NCBI GenBank assembly: GCA_029934475.1 | Contig: JAOZMC010000003.1 | Coordinates: 1-63,489, forward strand | DNA length: 63,489 nt | Reading direction: 5' to 3' | Source of the DNA: Arcobacteraceae bacterium | Lineage (GTDB): Bacteria; Campylobacterota; Campylobacteria; Campylobacterales; Arcobacteraceae | Shown: one piece after another, positions 15,759 to 25,284 of the stretch | Layout of the letters: each line of letters opens with the position of its first letter | How positions within the stretch are numbered: position 1 is the stretch's first letter | Made by a program: the position numbers and the translations under genes | Notes under the pieces: generated by a model | The model's input: the letters and a program-made list of their open reading frames with translations, nothing else | Told to the model about the DNA's origin: nothing | Database searches by the model: none

Positions 15759-18584
15759 ATGGTGACAAATAAACGAAACTATGATACTATAGATATATAC
15801 GGAGCAAATGAAAACAACCTCAAAAACATAAACCTAAGCATACCCAAAAACAAACTCATAGTGTTTACAGGGTTAAGTGGTAGTGGCAAATCAACTCTGG
15901 CATTTGACACCATATATGCCGAAGGACAGAGGCGATATATAGAGAGTTTAAGCTCCTATGCTAGACAGTTTTTGGACAAATTTGGCAAACCAGATGTCCA
16001 AAAAATAGAAGGACTAACTCCGGCTATAGCTATAGACCAAAAATCTACTAGCAAAAATCCACGCTCAACAGTGGGGACTATCACAGAAATTTATGACTAT
16101 TTTAGACTACTATATGCTAGAGTTGGCACTCAACACTGCTATGATTGTGACAAACCTATATCCAAAATGACAAAAGAGGATGTCATAAATCAGGTTTTAC
16201 AACTACCCACAGGAGCAAAAGCGGTGCTACTAGCTCCAGTTGTAAAAGAGAAAAAGGGTTCATACGAGGTGCTGATAGAAAATCTCAAATCCAAAGGCTT
16301 TGTCAGGGCATATATAGACGGTGTGCTGGTGCGGTTGGACGAAGATATAACTCTCAGCAAAACAAAAAAGCACACTATCAAAGCAGTAGTAGATAGAGTA
16401 GTCATATCCAAAGAGAACCAACAACGAATAGCCCAAAGTGTAGAGCGAGGTTTGATAGAGAGTTTTGGTGAGCTAGAAGTAGATATAGTAAATCACGAAG
16501 AGCTTCAAGCCCCCAAGCACACACACTATAGCGAACATATGGCTTGTTTTGACTGTAAAATATCGTATGAAAAGCTAGAACCCATAAGCTTCTCCTTTAA
16601 CTCACCAAAGGGCGCTTGTGTATCATGCGATGGTTTGGGCATACGATACTCTCTTGATATGTCAAAAGTTATCAACGATGAGCTGACTATCAACGATGGA
16701 GCGATCAGAGTGTTTTATGGCTTCAACAAAAGCTACTACTTCAAGATGCTCAAAGCCTTTTGTGAATCATTTGATATAGATATGGATATACCATTTGGAA
16801 CTTTGGAAAGTTTTCAAAGGCGAGCAGTCCTGCACGGCACAGCAGATGAGTTTGCCTTTACTTGGAAACGACACAGACTCAAACGAAAATGGCAAGGCAT
16901 AGTCAAGCTAGCATATGAGATGATAAAAGATGATAAAGATAGAGGCATATATATGACCGAAAAGATATGTAGTAGCTGTGGCGGTTATAGGTTAAACAGC
17001 TCCTCTTTAGCCGTCAAAGTAGCAGGCAAAAATATATCAAAGCTACTAGATATGCCTATAGAGAGCTCTTATAAGTTTTTCAAAAAGGTCTCAAACTTCG
17101 ACTATTTTGACAAAATATCCGCTATGGTATCTGCTCCAATACTCCAAGAGATACGAGACAGGCTCTATTTTCTAGACGATGTGGGGCTAGGATATATCAC
17201 ACTAGGTAGAGATGCTAGAAGCATAAGTGGTGGCGAAGCCCAACGGATACGAGTAGCCTCACAGATAGGCTCAGGGCTTACAGGAGTGCTGTATGTGCTA
17301 GATGAACCATCTATTGGGCTACACGAAAAAGATACCAAAAAACTTATCAAAACTCTCAAGGCATTAAGAGACAAAGACAACACAGTCATAGTAGTAGAGC
17401 ATGACAAAGAGACTATGAAAGAGGCAGACTACATAGTAGATATAGGACCACTAGCTGGCAAAGATGGCGGAGAGATAGTATTTCAAGGTGATATGCGACA
17501 ACTTCTCAAGTCTAGCACCACGACAGCACAATATCTAAATGGTGAGAAAAAGATAGAGTATTATTTTAGACGACCACAAAAAAACTTCATAACTATGGAA
17601 AATGTAAATATAAATAATATCAAAAAACTCTCCGTCAAAATACCGCTCAAAAATTTCGTAGCAGTCACAGGTGTAAGTGGAAGTGGCAAATCATCGCTGA
17701 TACTTCAGACACTTTTGCCAGTAGCCAAGCAGCTACTAAACAGAGCCAAAAGGATAGACAAAGTAGATGGTGTCGCTATAGATGGACTAGACCAACTAGA
17801 CAAAGTCATATATCTAGACCAAAGCCCCATAGGTAGAACTCCTAGATCAAATCCAGCGACATATACGGGGCTTATGGACGAGATACGAAAACTTTTTGAG
17901 CAGACAAAAGAAGCGAAACTTAGAGGATATGGTATAGGACGATTTTCATTTAATGTAGTAGGTGGTAGGTGTGAGAAGTGCAAGGGCGAGGGCGAGATCA
18001 AGATAGCTATGCATTTTTTAGCAGATATCATGGTCAAGTGTGAAGAGTGCAAAGGACAAAGATACAACGAACAAACGATACAAGTAAAATACAAAGCTAA
18101 GTCTATATCTGATGTGCTAGCGATGAGTGTAGCTGAAGCGTCTGAATTTTTTGCAAAACATCCAAAACTCAACGCAATACTCAAGACACTGCTAGATGTG
18201 GGGTTGGGTTATATATCGTTGGGACAAAATGCTATCACTCTAAGTGGTGGCGAAGCACAAAGGATAAAGCTATCAAAAGAGCTAAGCAAAAGAGACACAG
18301 GCAACACTTTGTATGTATTAGACGAGCCGACTACTGGCTTGCACTTTGCCGATATAGATAGACTTACAAAAGTTTTGCATCATCTAGTAGGATTAGGCAA
18401 CTCAGTCGTAGTCATAGAGCATAACTTGGATATAGTCAAAAATGCCGACTATATTATCGATATGGGTCCAAACGGAGGCGACAAAGGCGGCAAGATAGTA
18501 GCTACTGGTTCACCAGAATATATAGTATCTACCCAAAAAACGACCAAAAGTTGGACCGCAAACTATCTAAAACAGGAATTATAG
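15759..18584 (+). CDS. uvrA: Excinuclease ABC subunit A
   Basis: Damage-recognition ATPase of nucleotide excision repair, 941 aa, normal length. Two ABC modules: Walker A GLSGSGKST near residue 40 and GVSGSGKSS near 640, with signatures ISGGEAQRI and LSGGEAQRI and DEP(S/T)xGLH Walker B/D-loop pairs. Zinc-binding cysteine sets appear as CFDC...CVSC and CEKC...CEEC. It starts right after the tkt stop, so the pair is likely one transcription unit. Confidence 0.97.
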   Translation: MVTNKRNYDTIDIYGANENNLKNINLSIPKNKLIVFTGLSGSGKSTLAFDTIYAEGQRRYIESLSSYARQFLDKFGKPDVQKIEGLTPAIAIDQKSTSKNPRSTVGTITEIYDYFRLLYARVGTQHCYDCDKPISKMTKEDVINQVLQLPTGAKAVLLAPVVKEKKGSYEVLIENLKSKGFVRAYIDGVLVRLDEDITLSKTKKHTIKAVVDRVVISKENQQRIAQSVERGLIESFGELEVDIVNHEELQAPKHTHYSEHMACFDCKISYEKLEPISFSFNSPKGACVSCDGLGIRYSLDMSKVINDELTINDGAIRVFYGFNKSYYFKMLKAFCESFDIDMDIPFGTLESFQRRAVLHGTADEFAFTWKRHRLKRKWQGIVKLAYEMIKDDKDRGIYMTEKICSSCGGYRLNSSSLAVKVAGKNISKLLDMPIESSYKFFKKVSNFDYFDKISAMVSAPILQEIRDRLYFLDDVGLGYITLGRDARSISGGEAQRIRVASQIGSGLTGVLYVLDEPSIGLHEKDTKKLIKTLKALRDKDNTVIVVEHDKETMKEADYIVDIGPLAGKDGGEIVFQGDMRQLLKSSTTTAQYLNGEKKIEYYFRRPQKNFITMENVNINNIKKLSVKIPLKNFVAVTGVSGSGKSSLILQTLLPVAKQLLNRAKRIDKVDGVAIDGLDQLDKVIYLDQSPIGRTPRSNPATYTGLMDEIRKLFEQTKEAKLRGYGIGRFSFNVVGGRCEKCKGEGEIKIAMHFLADIMVKCEECKGQRYNEQTIQVKYKAKSISDVLAMSVAEASEFFAKHPKLNAILKTLLDVGLGYISLGQNAITLSGGEAQRIKLSKELSKRDTGNTLYVLDEPTTGLHFADIDRLTKVLHHLVGLGNSVVVIEHNLDIVKNADYIIDMGPNGGDKGGKIVATGSPEYIVSTQKTTKSWTANYLKQEL

Positions 18585-18594
18585 CGAAGCTGTG

Positions 18595-18617
18595 AAGCCT
18601 TATAATATAGGGCTTTT
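18595..18617 (+). terminator. Possible terminator after uvrA
   Basis: AAGCC (18595-18599) can pair with GGCTT (18611-18615), with TT following. The stem is short (5 bp) and the T-run weak, so this is tentative. It lies 11 nt after the uvrA stop and before the tRNA promoter. Confidence 0.35.
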
Positions 18618-18671
18618 GAGACAAATTTTGCAAAAAACGGCGATTTGTGAGTTGGATTTATATTTTTATGG

Positions 18672-18677
18672 TATAAT
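18672..18677 (+). promoter_or_regulatory. -10 element TATAAT of the tRNA cluster
   Basis: TATAAT in ATGGTATAATGTTCG ends 15 nt before tRNA-Lys, as expected for a strong tRNA promoter. Confidence 0.65.
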
Positions 18678-18692
18678 GTTCGTTCAAACGAT

Positions 18693-18768
18693 GACTTGTT
18701 AGCTCAGTTGGTAGAGCATCTCCCTTTTAAGGAGGTGGCCGTTGGTTCGAATCCAACACGAGTCACCA
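18693..18768 (+). tRNA. tRNA-Lys (anticodon TTT)
   Basis: 76-nt cloverleaf. Acceptor GACTTGT pairs with ACGAGTC; D-arm GCTC/GAGC; anticodon loop CTTTTAA with TTT; T-arm GTTGG TTCGAAT CCAAC. Discriminator A and the CCA end are encoded. First gene of a four-tRNA cluster. Confidence 0.95.
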
Positions 18769-18828
18769 TTTGTAATTATATTAAAAGTAAATTAAAAATC
18801 TAGTTTTGCTAGCTGTTTTGATTTGAGA

Positions 18829-18904
18829 GGTCGCTTAGCTCAGCTGGTAGAGCGCTACCCTTACAAGGTAGACGTCGTAGGTTCAAGTCCTACAGCGACC
18901 ACCA
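18829..18904 (+). tRNA. tRNA-Val (anticodon TAC)
   Basis: 76 nt. Acceptor GGTCGCT pairs with AGCGACC; D-arm GCTC/GAGC; anticodon stem-loop CTACC CTTACAA GGTAG reads TAC; T-arm GTAGG TTCAAGT CCTAC; CCA encoded. Confidence 0.95.
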
Positions 18905-18909
18905 TAAGT

Positions 18910-18984
18910 GGCCCCTTCATCTAGCGGTTAGGATTCATGGTTTTCATCCATGCCACAGGAGTTCAATTCTCCTAGGGGTCACCA
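18910..18984 (+). tRNA. tRNA-Glu (anticodon TTC)
   Basis: 75 nt. Acceptor GGCCCCT pairs with AGGGGTC (one G-T pair); anticodon loop TTTTCAT reads TTC between CATGG and CCATG; T-arm AGGAG TTCAATT CTCCT; CCA encoded. It starts 5 nt after tRNA-Val. Confidence 0.94.
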
Positions 18985-19005
18985 TATGATACTTTTCATA
19001 TATAT

Positions 19006-19082
19006 GCGGTTGTAGTTTAGTTGGTTAGAATGCCGCCCTGTCACGGCGGAGGTCGCGAGTTCAAGTCTCGTCAACCGCGCCA
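19006..19082 (+). tRNA. tRNA-Asp (anticodon GTC)
   Basis: 77 nt. Acceptor GCGGTTG pairs with CAACCGC; anticodon stem CCGCC/GGCGG with loop CTGTCAC reads GTC; T-arm CGAGT/TCTCG-like; discriminator G and CCA encoded. Last of the cluster. Confidence 0.94.
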
Positions 19083-19151
19083 CTGTTTGATATTTATATC
19101 AAGTAGTGTATCTAACCTTAAGAGTTTAGAAACTTTCATATCAAAATAAAA

Positions 19152-19169
19152 GGAAGTTAAAAAACTTCC
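19152..19169 (+). promoter_or_regulatory. Perfect hairpin flanked by direct repeats in the proV leader
   Basis: GGAAGTT (19152-19158) pairs perfectly with AACTTCC (19163-19169) across a 4-nt A loop. On both sides lies a copy of ATCAAAATAAAAAGG-like sequence (about 19140-19153 and 19172-19187); the second copy supplies the proV SD. It could end the tRNA transcript or control proV translation. Confidence 0.45.
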
Positions 19170-19193
19170 AAATCAAAATAAAAAGGGGAAGCT

Positions 19194-20402
19194 ATCCATA
19201 GTGATAAGCAACCAAAATTAAAAGTCCAAAATCTATACAAAATCTTTGGCGACAATCCAAAAAAAGCTTTGACTATGTCAAAAGAGGGCAAACACAAAGA
19301 GGAGATATTTGCAAAAACAGGCACGACTATAGGTGTCAAAGATGCTAGCTTTGAAGTCTACGAGAGCGAGATATTTGTCGTCATGGGACTGTCTGGTTCG
19401 GGCAAATCAACTCTTGTACGACTTTTAAACCGACTCATAGAACCTACTAGTGGCGAAGTTTTCATAGATGGTGAAAATATCACAACTCTAAATGATGTAG
19501 AGCTCGTAAATACAAGACGAAAAAAGATATCTATGGTATTTCAGTCGTTTGCTCTCATGCCTCATATGAATATACTAGACAATGTATCGTTTGGGTTAGA
19601 GCTAGGCGAGATGCCAAAAGCACACAGATATAGCAAAGCTAGAGCAGCTCTAGCTCAAGTGGAGCTAGAAAACTACGAAAACTCTATGCCAGATGAGTTA
19701 AGCGGTGGTATGCAACAGCGAGTAGGACTAGCAAGAGCTTTAGCAAATGACCCAGACATACTGCTCATGGATGAAGCATTTTCAGCTCTTGACCCACTCA
19801 TACGGACAAATATGCAAGATCAACTTCTACAACTCCAAGAGGAGAGCAAACGAACCATCATATTTATATCACATGATCTAGATGAAGCTATAAGGATAGG
19901 TGATAGGATAGCTATCATGGAAGGTGGCGAGATAGCTCAGATAGGCACACCAGATGAGATCATCAACAACCCAGCAAACAGTTATGTGAGATCATTTTTC
20001 CAAGGTGTAGATGTGACATCTGTGTTGAGTGCATCTCACATAGTGCGAAAAATCCGCCCTACTATCATACAGCGAGATGGATTTGGTATTAAGTCGGCAT
20101 TGAGATATATATCTGACTATGATGAAAATTTTGCCTATTATATCAAAAAGGACAACACCTATATAGGACTGGTAACTGTAGAATCGCTCAAAATCCAACA
20201 AGCCAAAAATGGCAACTTGATAGATGCGGTAGTGGATCAGATACCTATAAATGAAAATACACAGATATCAAACTTCATGGGTGATATAGCCAACTACAAC
20301 TATCCTGTAGCAGTGGTGAGTGACGCAGGCAAATATAGAGGCACTATATCCAAAAGTAGATTGCTCAACATACTAGACGAAGGAGTCTCATATGGCAAAT
20401 GA
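19194..20402 (+). CDS. proV: Glycine betaine/proline ABC transporter ATP-binding protein, apparent ATC start
   Basis: ATPase of the osmoprotectant importer. Walker A GLSGSGKST, signature LSGGMQQR, Walker B ILLMDEAFSALDP and two C-terminal CBS domains (from about residue 280) are present. The conserved ProV N-terminus (KLKVQNLYKIFG) is encoded from about 19215, yet the frame has no ATG, GTG or TTG between an in-frame TAA at 19179 and a TTG at 19269. The best start is ATC at 19194, 5 nt after AGGGG, giving 402 aa, close to the 400 aa of E. coli ProV. Starting at the TTG would remove 25 residues including conserved ones. It overlaps proW by 11 bp. Confidence 0.9.
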   Translation: MHSDKQPKLKVQNLYKIFGDNPKKALTMSKEGKHKEEIFAKTGTTIGVKDASFEVYESEIFVVMGLSGSGKSTLVRLLNRLIEPTSGEVFIDGENITTLNDVELVNTRRKKISMVFQSFALMPHMNILDNVSFGLELGEMPKAHRYSKARAALAQVELENYENSMPDELSGGMQQRVGLARALANDPDILLMDEAFSALDPLIRTNMQDQLLQLQEESKRTIIFISHDLDEAIRIGDRIAIMEGGEIAQIGTPDEIINNPANSYVRSFFQGVDVTSVLSASHIVRKIRPTIIQRDGFGIKSALRYISDYDENFAYYIKKDNTYIGLVTVESLKIQQAKNGNLIDAVVDQIPINENTQISNFMGDIANYNYPVAVVSDAGKYRGTISKSRLLNILDEGVSYGK

Positions 20403-21429
20403 CCCTTGGGGCAATGCCCAAACCGACCAAGCAGACAAGGCTTCTTCTGTCGATTGGTCACAAGCTACGAGAGTAGAGGAGACAAATTCGTTTGATATAT
20501 TAAACCCATTTGCTGAAGCTGTTGTGCCGTTTGATAGCTGGACAAACAGTGCTATAGGCTGGGTAGTTGAAAATTTCCGTGATTTTTTCTTACTTGCCAA
20601 GATGCCTGTAGAGTTAGTCCTCAAGTCTATAGAGACCTTTTTGCTATGGTTGTCGCCTTATGCTGTCATCATATTTTTTGTATTACTCGCATGGCAAATA
20701 GCATCTAAAAAACTAGCATTTGGCACCGCTATTGCACTGATATGCATAGGTCTCATCGGAGCTTGGAGTGAGTCTATGATCACACTGTCGCTTGTCATCA
20801 CGGCGGTGCTGTTTTCTATACTTATAGGACTGCCACTGGGTATAATGAGTGCCAGACACGACAAAGTAGACAAAGTAGTGCGACCCATGCTAGATGCCAT
20901 GCAGACTACTCCTGCTTTTGTATATCTCATACCTATAGTCATGCTGTTTGGTATAGGCAATGTTCCCGGAGTCATCGTGACTATCATATTTGCCTTGCCA
21001 CCACTCATACGGCTGACCAACTTAGGCATACGACAAGTGCCAGATGACTTGATAGAAGCTAGTAGGTCGTTTGGCGCGACACCTAGACAGATGCTATGGC
21101 GAGTGCAGATACCTGTAGCCATGCCTACAATCATGGCAGGGATAAATCAAACACTCATGTTAGCTTTGTCTATGGTGGTAATAGCATCTATGATAGCAGT
21201 AGGCGGATTGGGACAGATGGTGCTACGAGGCATAGGTAGGCTAGATGTCGGTCTAGCTGCTGTAGGTGGGCTAGGTATCGTGCTGCTAGCTATAGTGCTA
21301 GATAGACTTACACAAAGCATGGGTCAGACAGATAGTCAAAAACTGGTATGGCACAAAAGAGGACCTATAGGCTTCGTGCTTAAAATTACAAGAGTAAACT
21401 TATCAAATCAAAAAGAAAAAAAGGAATAA
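20392..21429 (+). CDS. proW: Glycine betaine/proline ABC transporter permease
   Basis: Membrane permease of the betaine importer, 345 aa. An N-terminal polar region of about 90 residues is followed by several hydrophobic helices and the ABC-permease EAA-type loop DLIEASRSFGATPRQMLWRV. It is a BPD_transp_1 family protein. The ATG lies inside the proV 3' end (11-bp overlap) and the stop is 1 bp before proX, so the three are translated together. Confidence 0.94.
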   Translation: MANDPWGNAQTDQADKASSVDWSQATRVEETNSFDILNPFAEAVVPFDSWTNSAIGWVVENFRDFFLLAKMPVELVLKSIETFLLWLSPYAVIIFFVLLAWQIASKKLAFGTAIALICIGLIGAWSESMITLSLVITAVLFSILIGLPLGIMSARHDKVDKVVRPMLDAMQTTPAFVYLIPIVMLFGIGNVPGVIVTIIFALPPLIRLTNLGIRQVPDDLIEASRSFGATPRQMLWRVQIPVAMPTIMAGINQTLMLALSMVVIASMIAVGGLGQMVLRGIGRLDVGLAAVGGLGIVLLAIVLDRLTQSMGQTDSQKLVWHKRGPIGFVLKITRVNLSNQKEKKE

Positions 21430-21430
21430 A

Positions 21431-22489
21431 ATGATAAAAAAGATTATAATATCAAATATAATATTGTTGTCCATCATAGGAGTAGTAGCTACAGGTTGTG
21501 GCAAAAAAGAGGAGCCAAAACAGGCAGAGAAAGTATCGCCAAAGATAGTCGAAAAAGCTGAGAAAACTGAGGTAAAAAAGTTCAAGATAACTGCACTTAA
21601 ACCAAGCATAGCAGAAGAAAACTTCCAGATGGAAGTAGCAGTAGGCATAGTCCGGCAGTTAGGCTATGAAGTAGAGATAACTAACGATGTAGGATATGAA
21701 GTAGCATATCAAACTATAGCAGACAACTCACAAAGCGATGATGTTTTTTTCATGACTAGTAGCTGGGACCCACTACACAACACAAAGATAAAAAACGCAG
21801 GTGGAGACAAAAAACTCAAAAAGTTTGGCGAATATATATCAAATTGTGCACAAGGATACTTGATAGACAAAAAAACAGCCGAAAAACATAACATAAAGTA
21901 TATAGAGGACCTAAAAGACCCAAAAATCGCAGGACTGTTTGACAGTGACGGTGACGGCAAAGCTGACTTAGCAGGTTGTAGTGCTGGTTGGGGCTGTGAG
22001 AAAGTCATAGAACATCAGCTTACTGCTTTTGGTCTTAGAGACACTATCACACACAACCAAGGCGAATACTCAGCGATTATCAGCGACACTATAGCTAGAT
22101 ACAAAACAGGCAAGCCAATCTTATACTATACATGGACACCGTATTGGGTCAGTGGCAAGCTAACTCCTGGTAAAGATGTTCTGTTTTTGCAAGTCAAAAA
22201 ATCAGCCCACCCAGTGGTAAAGTCGACAAAGTTGGCAAATGGACGAGACTTTGGATTTGCTATAAATTCACAGAAAATCGTAGCAAATGCAAGTGTAGTC
22301 AAGCACAAAGATATAGCCAAATTATTTGAGCTTATCAAGCTTGATGTCAACGATATAAGCGGTGAAAATATGCTCATAAGTAGTGGCGAAAACAAAGAGG
22401 TAGATATCAAAAATCATGCTGCCAAATGGCTAAAAGCAAATCAAGACAAGATAGACGGCTGGATAAAAGAGGCAAAAGCTAGTCTCTAG
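21431..22489 (+). CDS. proX: Glycine betaine/proline ABC transporter substrate-binding lipoprotein
   Basis: OpuAC-family periplasmic binding protein, 352 aa. The N-terminus is a lipoprotein signal: KK, a hydrophobic core and the lipobox VATGC at about 19-23, then a Lys/Glu-rich linker. An internal DSDGDGKADL segment resembles a calcium-binding loop. Tryptophans in TSSWDP and YYTWTPYW could form the aromatic cage for quaternary amines. The last codons and stop lie within a TAGTCTC repeat (22481-22498). Confidence 0.93.
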   Translation: MIKKIIISNIILLSIIGVVATGCGKKEEPKQAEKVSPKIVEKAEKTEVKKFKITALKPSIAEENFQMEVAVGIVRQLGYEVEITNDVGYEVAYQTIADNSQSDDVFFMTSSWDPLHNTKIKNAGGDKKLKKFGEYISNCAQGYLIDKKTAEKHNIKYIEDLKDPKIAGLFDSDGDGKADLAGCSAGWGCEKVIEHQLTAFGLRDTITHNQGEYSAIISDTIARYKTGKPILYYTWTPYWVSGKLTPGKDVLFLQVKKSAHPVVKSTKLANGRDFGFAINSQKIVANASVVKHKDIAKLFELIKLDVNDISGENMLISSGENKEVDIKNHAAKWLKANQDKIDGWIKEAKASL

Positions 22490-22517
22490 TCTCTAGTCTG
22501 TCCTTAAATAAAGGACA
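22481..22517 (+). repeat. TAGTCTC tandem repeat and hairpin at the proX 3' end
   Basis: CTAGTCTCTAGTCTCTAGTC is a tandem heptamer array spanning the proX stop (TAG 22487-22489). A 7-bp inverted repeat TGTCCTT/AAGGACA (22499-22505 and 22511-22517) follows. The same heptamer marks the 3' ends of petC and infA. Confidence 0.6.
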
Positions 22518-22646
22518 CAAAATATGCTAAATTTTCACAAAATTGCTATAAATTGGGAAAGATTAAATATTTTTAGGTAAAATTGGCTCACAAAATTGAA
22601 ACTGGTATATGTAATTTATCACTATATCGGTTCAAAAAGGATACAG

Positions 22647-22961
22647 ATGGAAAAAATACGATTGAGATTGAAAGCTTATGACCACCGTGTGTTGGACAGG
22701 TCGATAGCATCTATAGTAGATGCCGTCAAGCGGACAGGAGCACAGCTGGTAGGTCCTATACCTATGCCCACAAAACGGAGAAAATACACAGTCATCAAGT
22801 CGCCACATGTCAACAAAGACAGCCGAGAGCAATTTGAAATACGAGTGCATACTAGAGTAGTAGATATCATATCTTCTACACCAGACACGGTCGACTCACT
22901 TATGAAGCTAGATCTAGCTCCTGAAGTAAATGTAGAAGTTCGATCTATGGACAAGGAGTAG
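22647..22961 (+). CDS. rpsJ: 30S ribosomal protein S10
   Basis: S10 (NusE), 104 aa; binds 16S rRNA and also joins antitermination complexes. Typical motifs: [13 protein letters not shown] near the start, [10 protein letters not shown] (about 38-47) and the [13 protein letters not shown] loop. I chose ATG 22647 with AAAAGGATACAG before it; an upstream in-frame TTG at 22596 would add 17 non-homologous residues. First gene of the S10-spc cluster. Confidence 0.97.
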   Translation: MEKIRLRLKAYDHRVLDRSIASIVDAVKRTGAQLVGPIPMPTKRRKYTVIKSPHVNKDSREQFEIRVHTRVVDIISSTPDTVDSLMKLDLAPEVNVEVRSMDKE

Positions 22962-22964
22962 ATA

Positions 22965-23543
22965 GTGGAATTTATAGTACAAAAGTTAGGCATGAGCAGG
23001 ACTATGTCTGTGCCGTCTACTACGGTTACATTGTTGAAAGTTTTGGATACAAAAGTATGTGAGATAAACAAAGACGGCAAGTCTATAGTATCTTATACCA
23101 AAGGCAAGAAACTAAACAAAGCGATAGAAGGTAAGCAAAAAAAGTATAATCTAGCCAAAGAGTTCAACAGATTTGCTAGTATCAATGTAGCCAACGAAGA
23201 AGTAGGAGACATAGACACAGCACCACTAGAGACAGCCAAAAATCTAAAGTCAACTTTCACTACAAAAGGTAGAGGATTTACAGGAGTTGTCAAGCGATGG
23301 AACTTTGCAGGTGGGCGAGCTAGCCACGGACACCGTATGGGCAAAAGGACAGGCTCTATAGGAAATGCGGAGTGGCCCGGACGAGTGATGAGAGGCAAGA
23401 AAATGCCCGGACAATACGGCAATATAACCAACTCTGTCCGATGCGATGTAGTGTCATATGATACCGCTACGAAAATATTGGTGCTCAAAGGTTCTGTATC
23501 TGGACCAAACGGAGCTATAGGCAAGATAAAGGTAAACAGATGA
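22965..23543 (+). CDS. rplC: 50S ribosomal protein L3
   Basis: L3, 192 aa, near the peptidyl-transferase centre. Landmarks are [12 protein letters not shown] and [15 protein letters not shown] in the central extension. The start is GTG at 22965 with ACAAGGAG 7 nt upstream, three bases after the rpsJ stop. The last four bases overlap rplD. Confidence 0.97.
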   Translation: MEFIVQKLGMSRTMSVPSTTVTLLKVLDTKVCEINKDGKSIVSYTKGKKLNKAIEGKQKKYNLAKEFNRFASINVANEEVGDIDTAPLETAKNLKSTFTTKGRGFTGVVKRWNFAGGRASHGHRMGKRTGSIGNAEWPGRVMRGKKMPGQYGNITNSVRCDVVSYDTATKILVLKGSVSGPNGAIGKIKVNR

Positions 23544-24154
23544 GCAAGATAATAACATTGACAAAAAGTTTCGCCAAAAGCAAGACAGTATATGACCTAC
23601 CAGAGTCATTTGACGGTATCAACCAGCACAATCTATACTTGTATGTCAAATCATATTTAAGTGGCATCCGAGCTAACACTGCATTGACCAAAAACAGATC
23701 AGCAGTGCGAGGCGGAGGCAAGAAACCATGGGCACAAAAGGGCGGAGGACGAGCAAGAGCTGGGTCTAAGCGGTCGCCAATATTTGTAGGTGGTGGTCAA
23801 GCTTTTGGTTCTACTAAACGAAACTACGAACAAAAGATCAACAAAAAGCAGAAATTTTTAGCACTCAAATATGCTATAAGTGAACAAGCAAAAAAGTCAG
23901 CATTTTTTGCAATTGATAAGATATCTGTAGAAAGTGGCAAGACAAAAGATGCAAGAAAAATTTTCGACAAACTAAACCAGAGAGATCTGCTAATAGTGGT
24001 CGAAAACTTAGAGGAGAAAACATATCTAGCATTTAGAAACATTCAAAAGTGCTATATGATAGAAAAACAAGAGTTAAATGCCTATCTCATAGCGGCATAT
24101 AGGTCAGTGCTGATGGAAAAATCAGTCCTAGATAGTTTGACAAAAGAGGTATAA
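23540..24154 (+). CDS. rplD: 50S ribosomal protein L4
   Basis: L4, 204 aa, a wall of the exit tunnel. The extended loop [19 protein letters not shown] is diagnostic. In many bacteria L4 autoregulates the S10 operon; no leader resembling the E. coli one can be recognised here. ATGA overlap with rplC. Confidence 0.96.
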   Translation: MSKIITLTKSFAKSKTVYDLPESFDGINQHNLYLYVKSYLSGIRANTALTKNRSAVRGGGKKPWAQKGGGRARAGSKRSPIFVGGGQAFGSTKRNYEQKINKKQKFLALKYAISEQAKKSAFFAIDKISVESGKTKDARKIFDKLNQRDLLIVVENLEEKTYLAFRNIQKCYMIEKQELNAYLIAAYRSVLMEKSVLDSLTKEV

Positions 24155-24155
24155 T

Positions 24156-24437
24156 ATGGCAGATATAACAGACATAAAGACGATACTTTATACAGAAAAA
24201 ACGATAGAACAACAAGAGCATGGTGTAGTAGTGGTACAGACAAGTCAAAGAGTAAACAAAAACAATCTCAAAGAAGTTTTCAAAGAGTATTTTAACATTA
24301 CCCCGCTGAAGGTCAATTCACTAAACCAACAAGGCAAGACAAAAAAGTTTAGAGGCAGACCAGGCACTCGTCCTGGATATAAGAAGTTTTATGTAACTTT
24401 ACCACAGGGCGCTGAGATAGCGAACCTTTCAGTCTAG
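24156..24437 (+). CDS. rplW: 50S ribosomal protein L23
   Basis: L23, 93 aa, at the tunnel exit and docking site for trigger factor and SRP. Recognised by [10 protein letters not shown] near the N-terminus, the conserved central VNSL region and [13 protein letters not shown] at the C-terminus. Starts 1 bp after rplD. Confidence 0.95.
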   Translation: MADITDIKTILYTEKTIEQQEHGVVVVQTSQRVNKNNLKEVFKEYFNITPLKVNSLNQQGKTKKFRGRPGTRPGYKKFYVTLPQGAEIANLSV

Positions 24438-24447
24438 GAGATAATAT

Positions 24448-25275
24448 ATGGCGATCAAAAAATTTAAACCAATAACCCCAGCGAGAAGATTTATGGCAGT
24501 GATGGATAGTGGTGATATCACATCTAAGCCTACAGTGCGAGGACTACTCAAGAAGCTAAAAGCATCTGCGGGTAGAAACAGCAACGGCAGAATCACAAGC
24601 AGACACAGAGAAGCAGGAGCAAAAAAACAGTACCGTATCATAGACTTCAAGAGAGACAAATATGATATAGTAGGCAAAGTAGCGACTATAGAATATGACC
24701 CATATAGAAACTGTCGTATATGTTTGATACATTATATAGATGGCGAAAAGCGATATATACTCCAACCTGCCAACTTAAATGTAGGAGATAACATAAGTGC
24801 TAGTGTCAAAGGACTAGACAGCAAACCCGGCAATGCTATGCAACTGCAAAACATACCAGTAGGGACAATGGTGCACAACATAGAGATGAAGCCCGGTAAA
24901 GGCGGACAGATAGCCCGAAGTGCTGGAGGATATGCTCAAGTCATGGGACGAGAAGAGAAGTATGTCATAGTGCGACTTCCTAGTGGTGAGATGAGAAAGA
25001 TACTCTCTGTATGTATGGCAACCATAGGCATAGTCGGCAACGAAGAGTTTTCAAACACAGTCATAGGCAAAGCTGGACGACAACGACACATGGGCAAAAG
25101 ACCACAAACAAGAGGTAGTGCTATGAACCCTATAGATCACCCTCACGGTGGTGGCGAAGGCAAGACAAACTCAGGACGACACCCAGTGTCACCTTGGGGT
25201 ATGCCTACAAAAGGTTACAAAACTAGAAAGAAAAAAGCCAGCGATAAGCTAATAATATCAAGAAGAAAGAAGTAG
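24448..25275 (+). CDS. rplB: 50S ribosomal protein L2
   Basis: L2, 275 aa, required for subunit joining and peptidyl transfer. Conserved KPTRGLLK-like start, [16 protein letters not shown], and the C-terminal signature [20 protein letters not shown], whose His is the universally conserved one. SD GGAGATAAT before the ATG. Confidence 0.98.
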   Translation: MAIKKFKPITPARRFMAVMDSGDITSKPTVRGLLKKLKASAGRNSNGRITSRHREAGAKKQYRIIDFKRDKYDIVGKVATIEYDPYRNCRICLIHYIDGEKRYILQPANLNVGDNISASVKGLDSKPGNAMQLQNIPVGTMVHNIEMKPGKGGQIARSAGGYAQVMGREEKYVIVRLPSGEMRKILSVCMATIGIVGNEEFSNTVIGKAGRQRHMGKRPQTRGSAMNPIDHPHGGGEGKTNSGRHPVSPWGMPTKGYKTRKKKASDKLIISRRKK

Positions 25276-25284
25276 GAGGATAAT

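Noticed and set aside
22596-22646. Upstream TTG start for rpsJ
   Set aside because: Adds 17 residues without homology; the SD is placed for ATG 22647.
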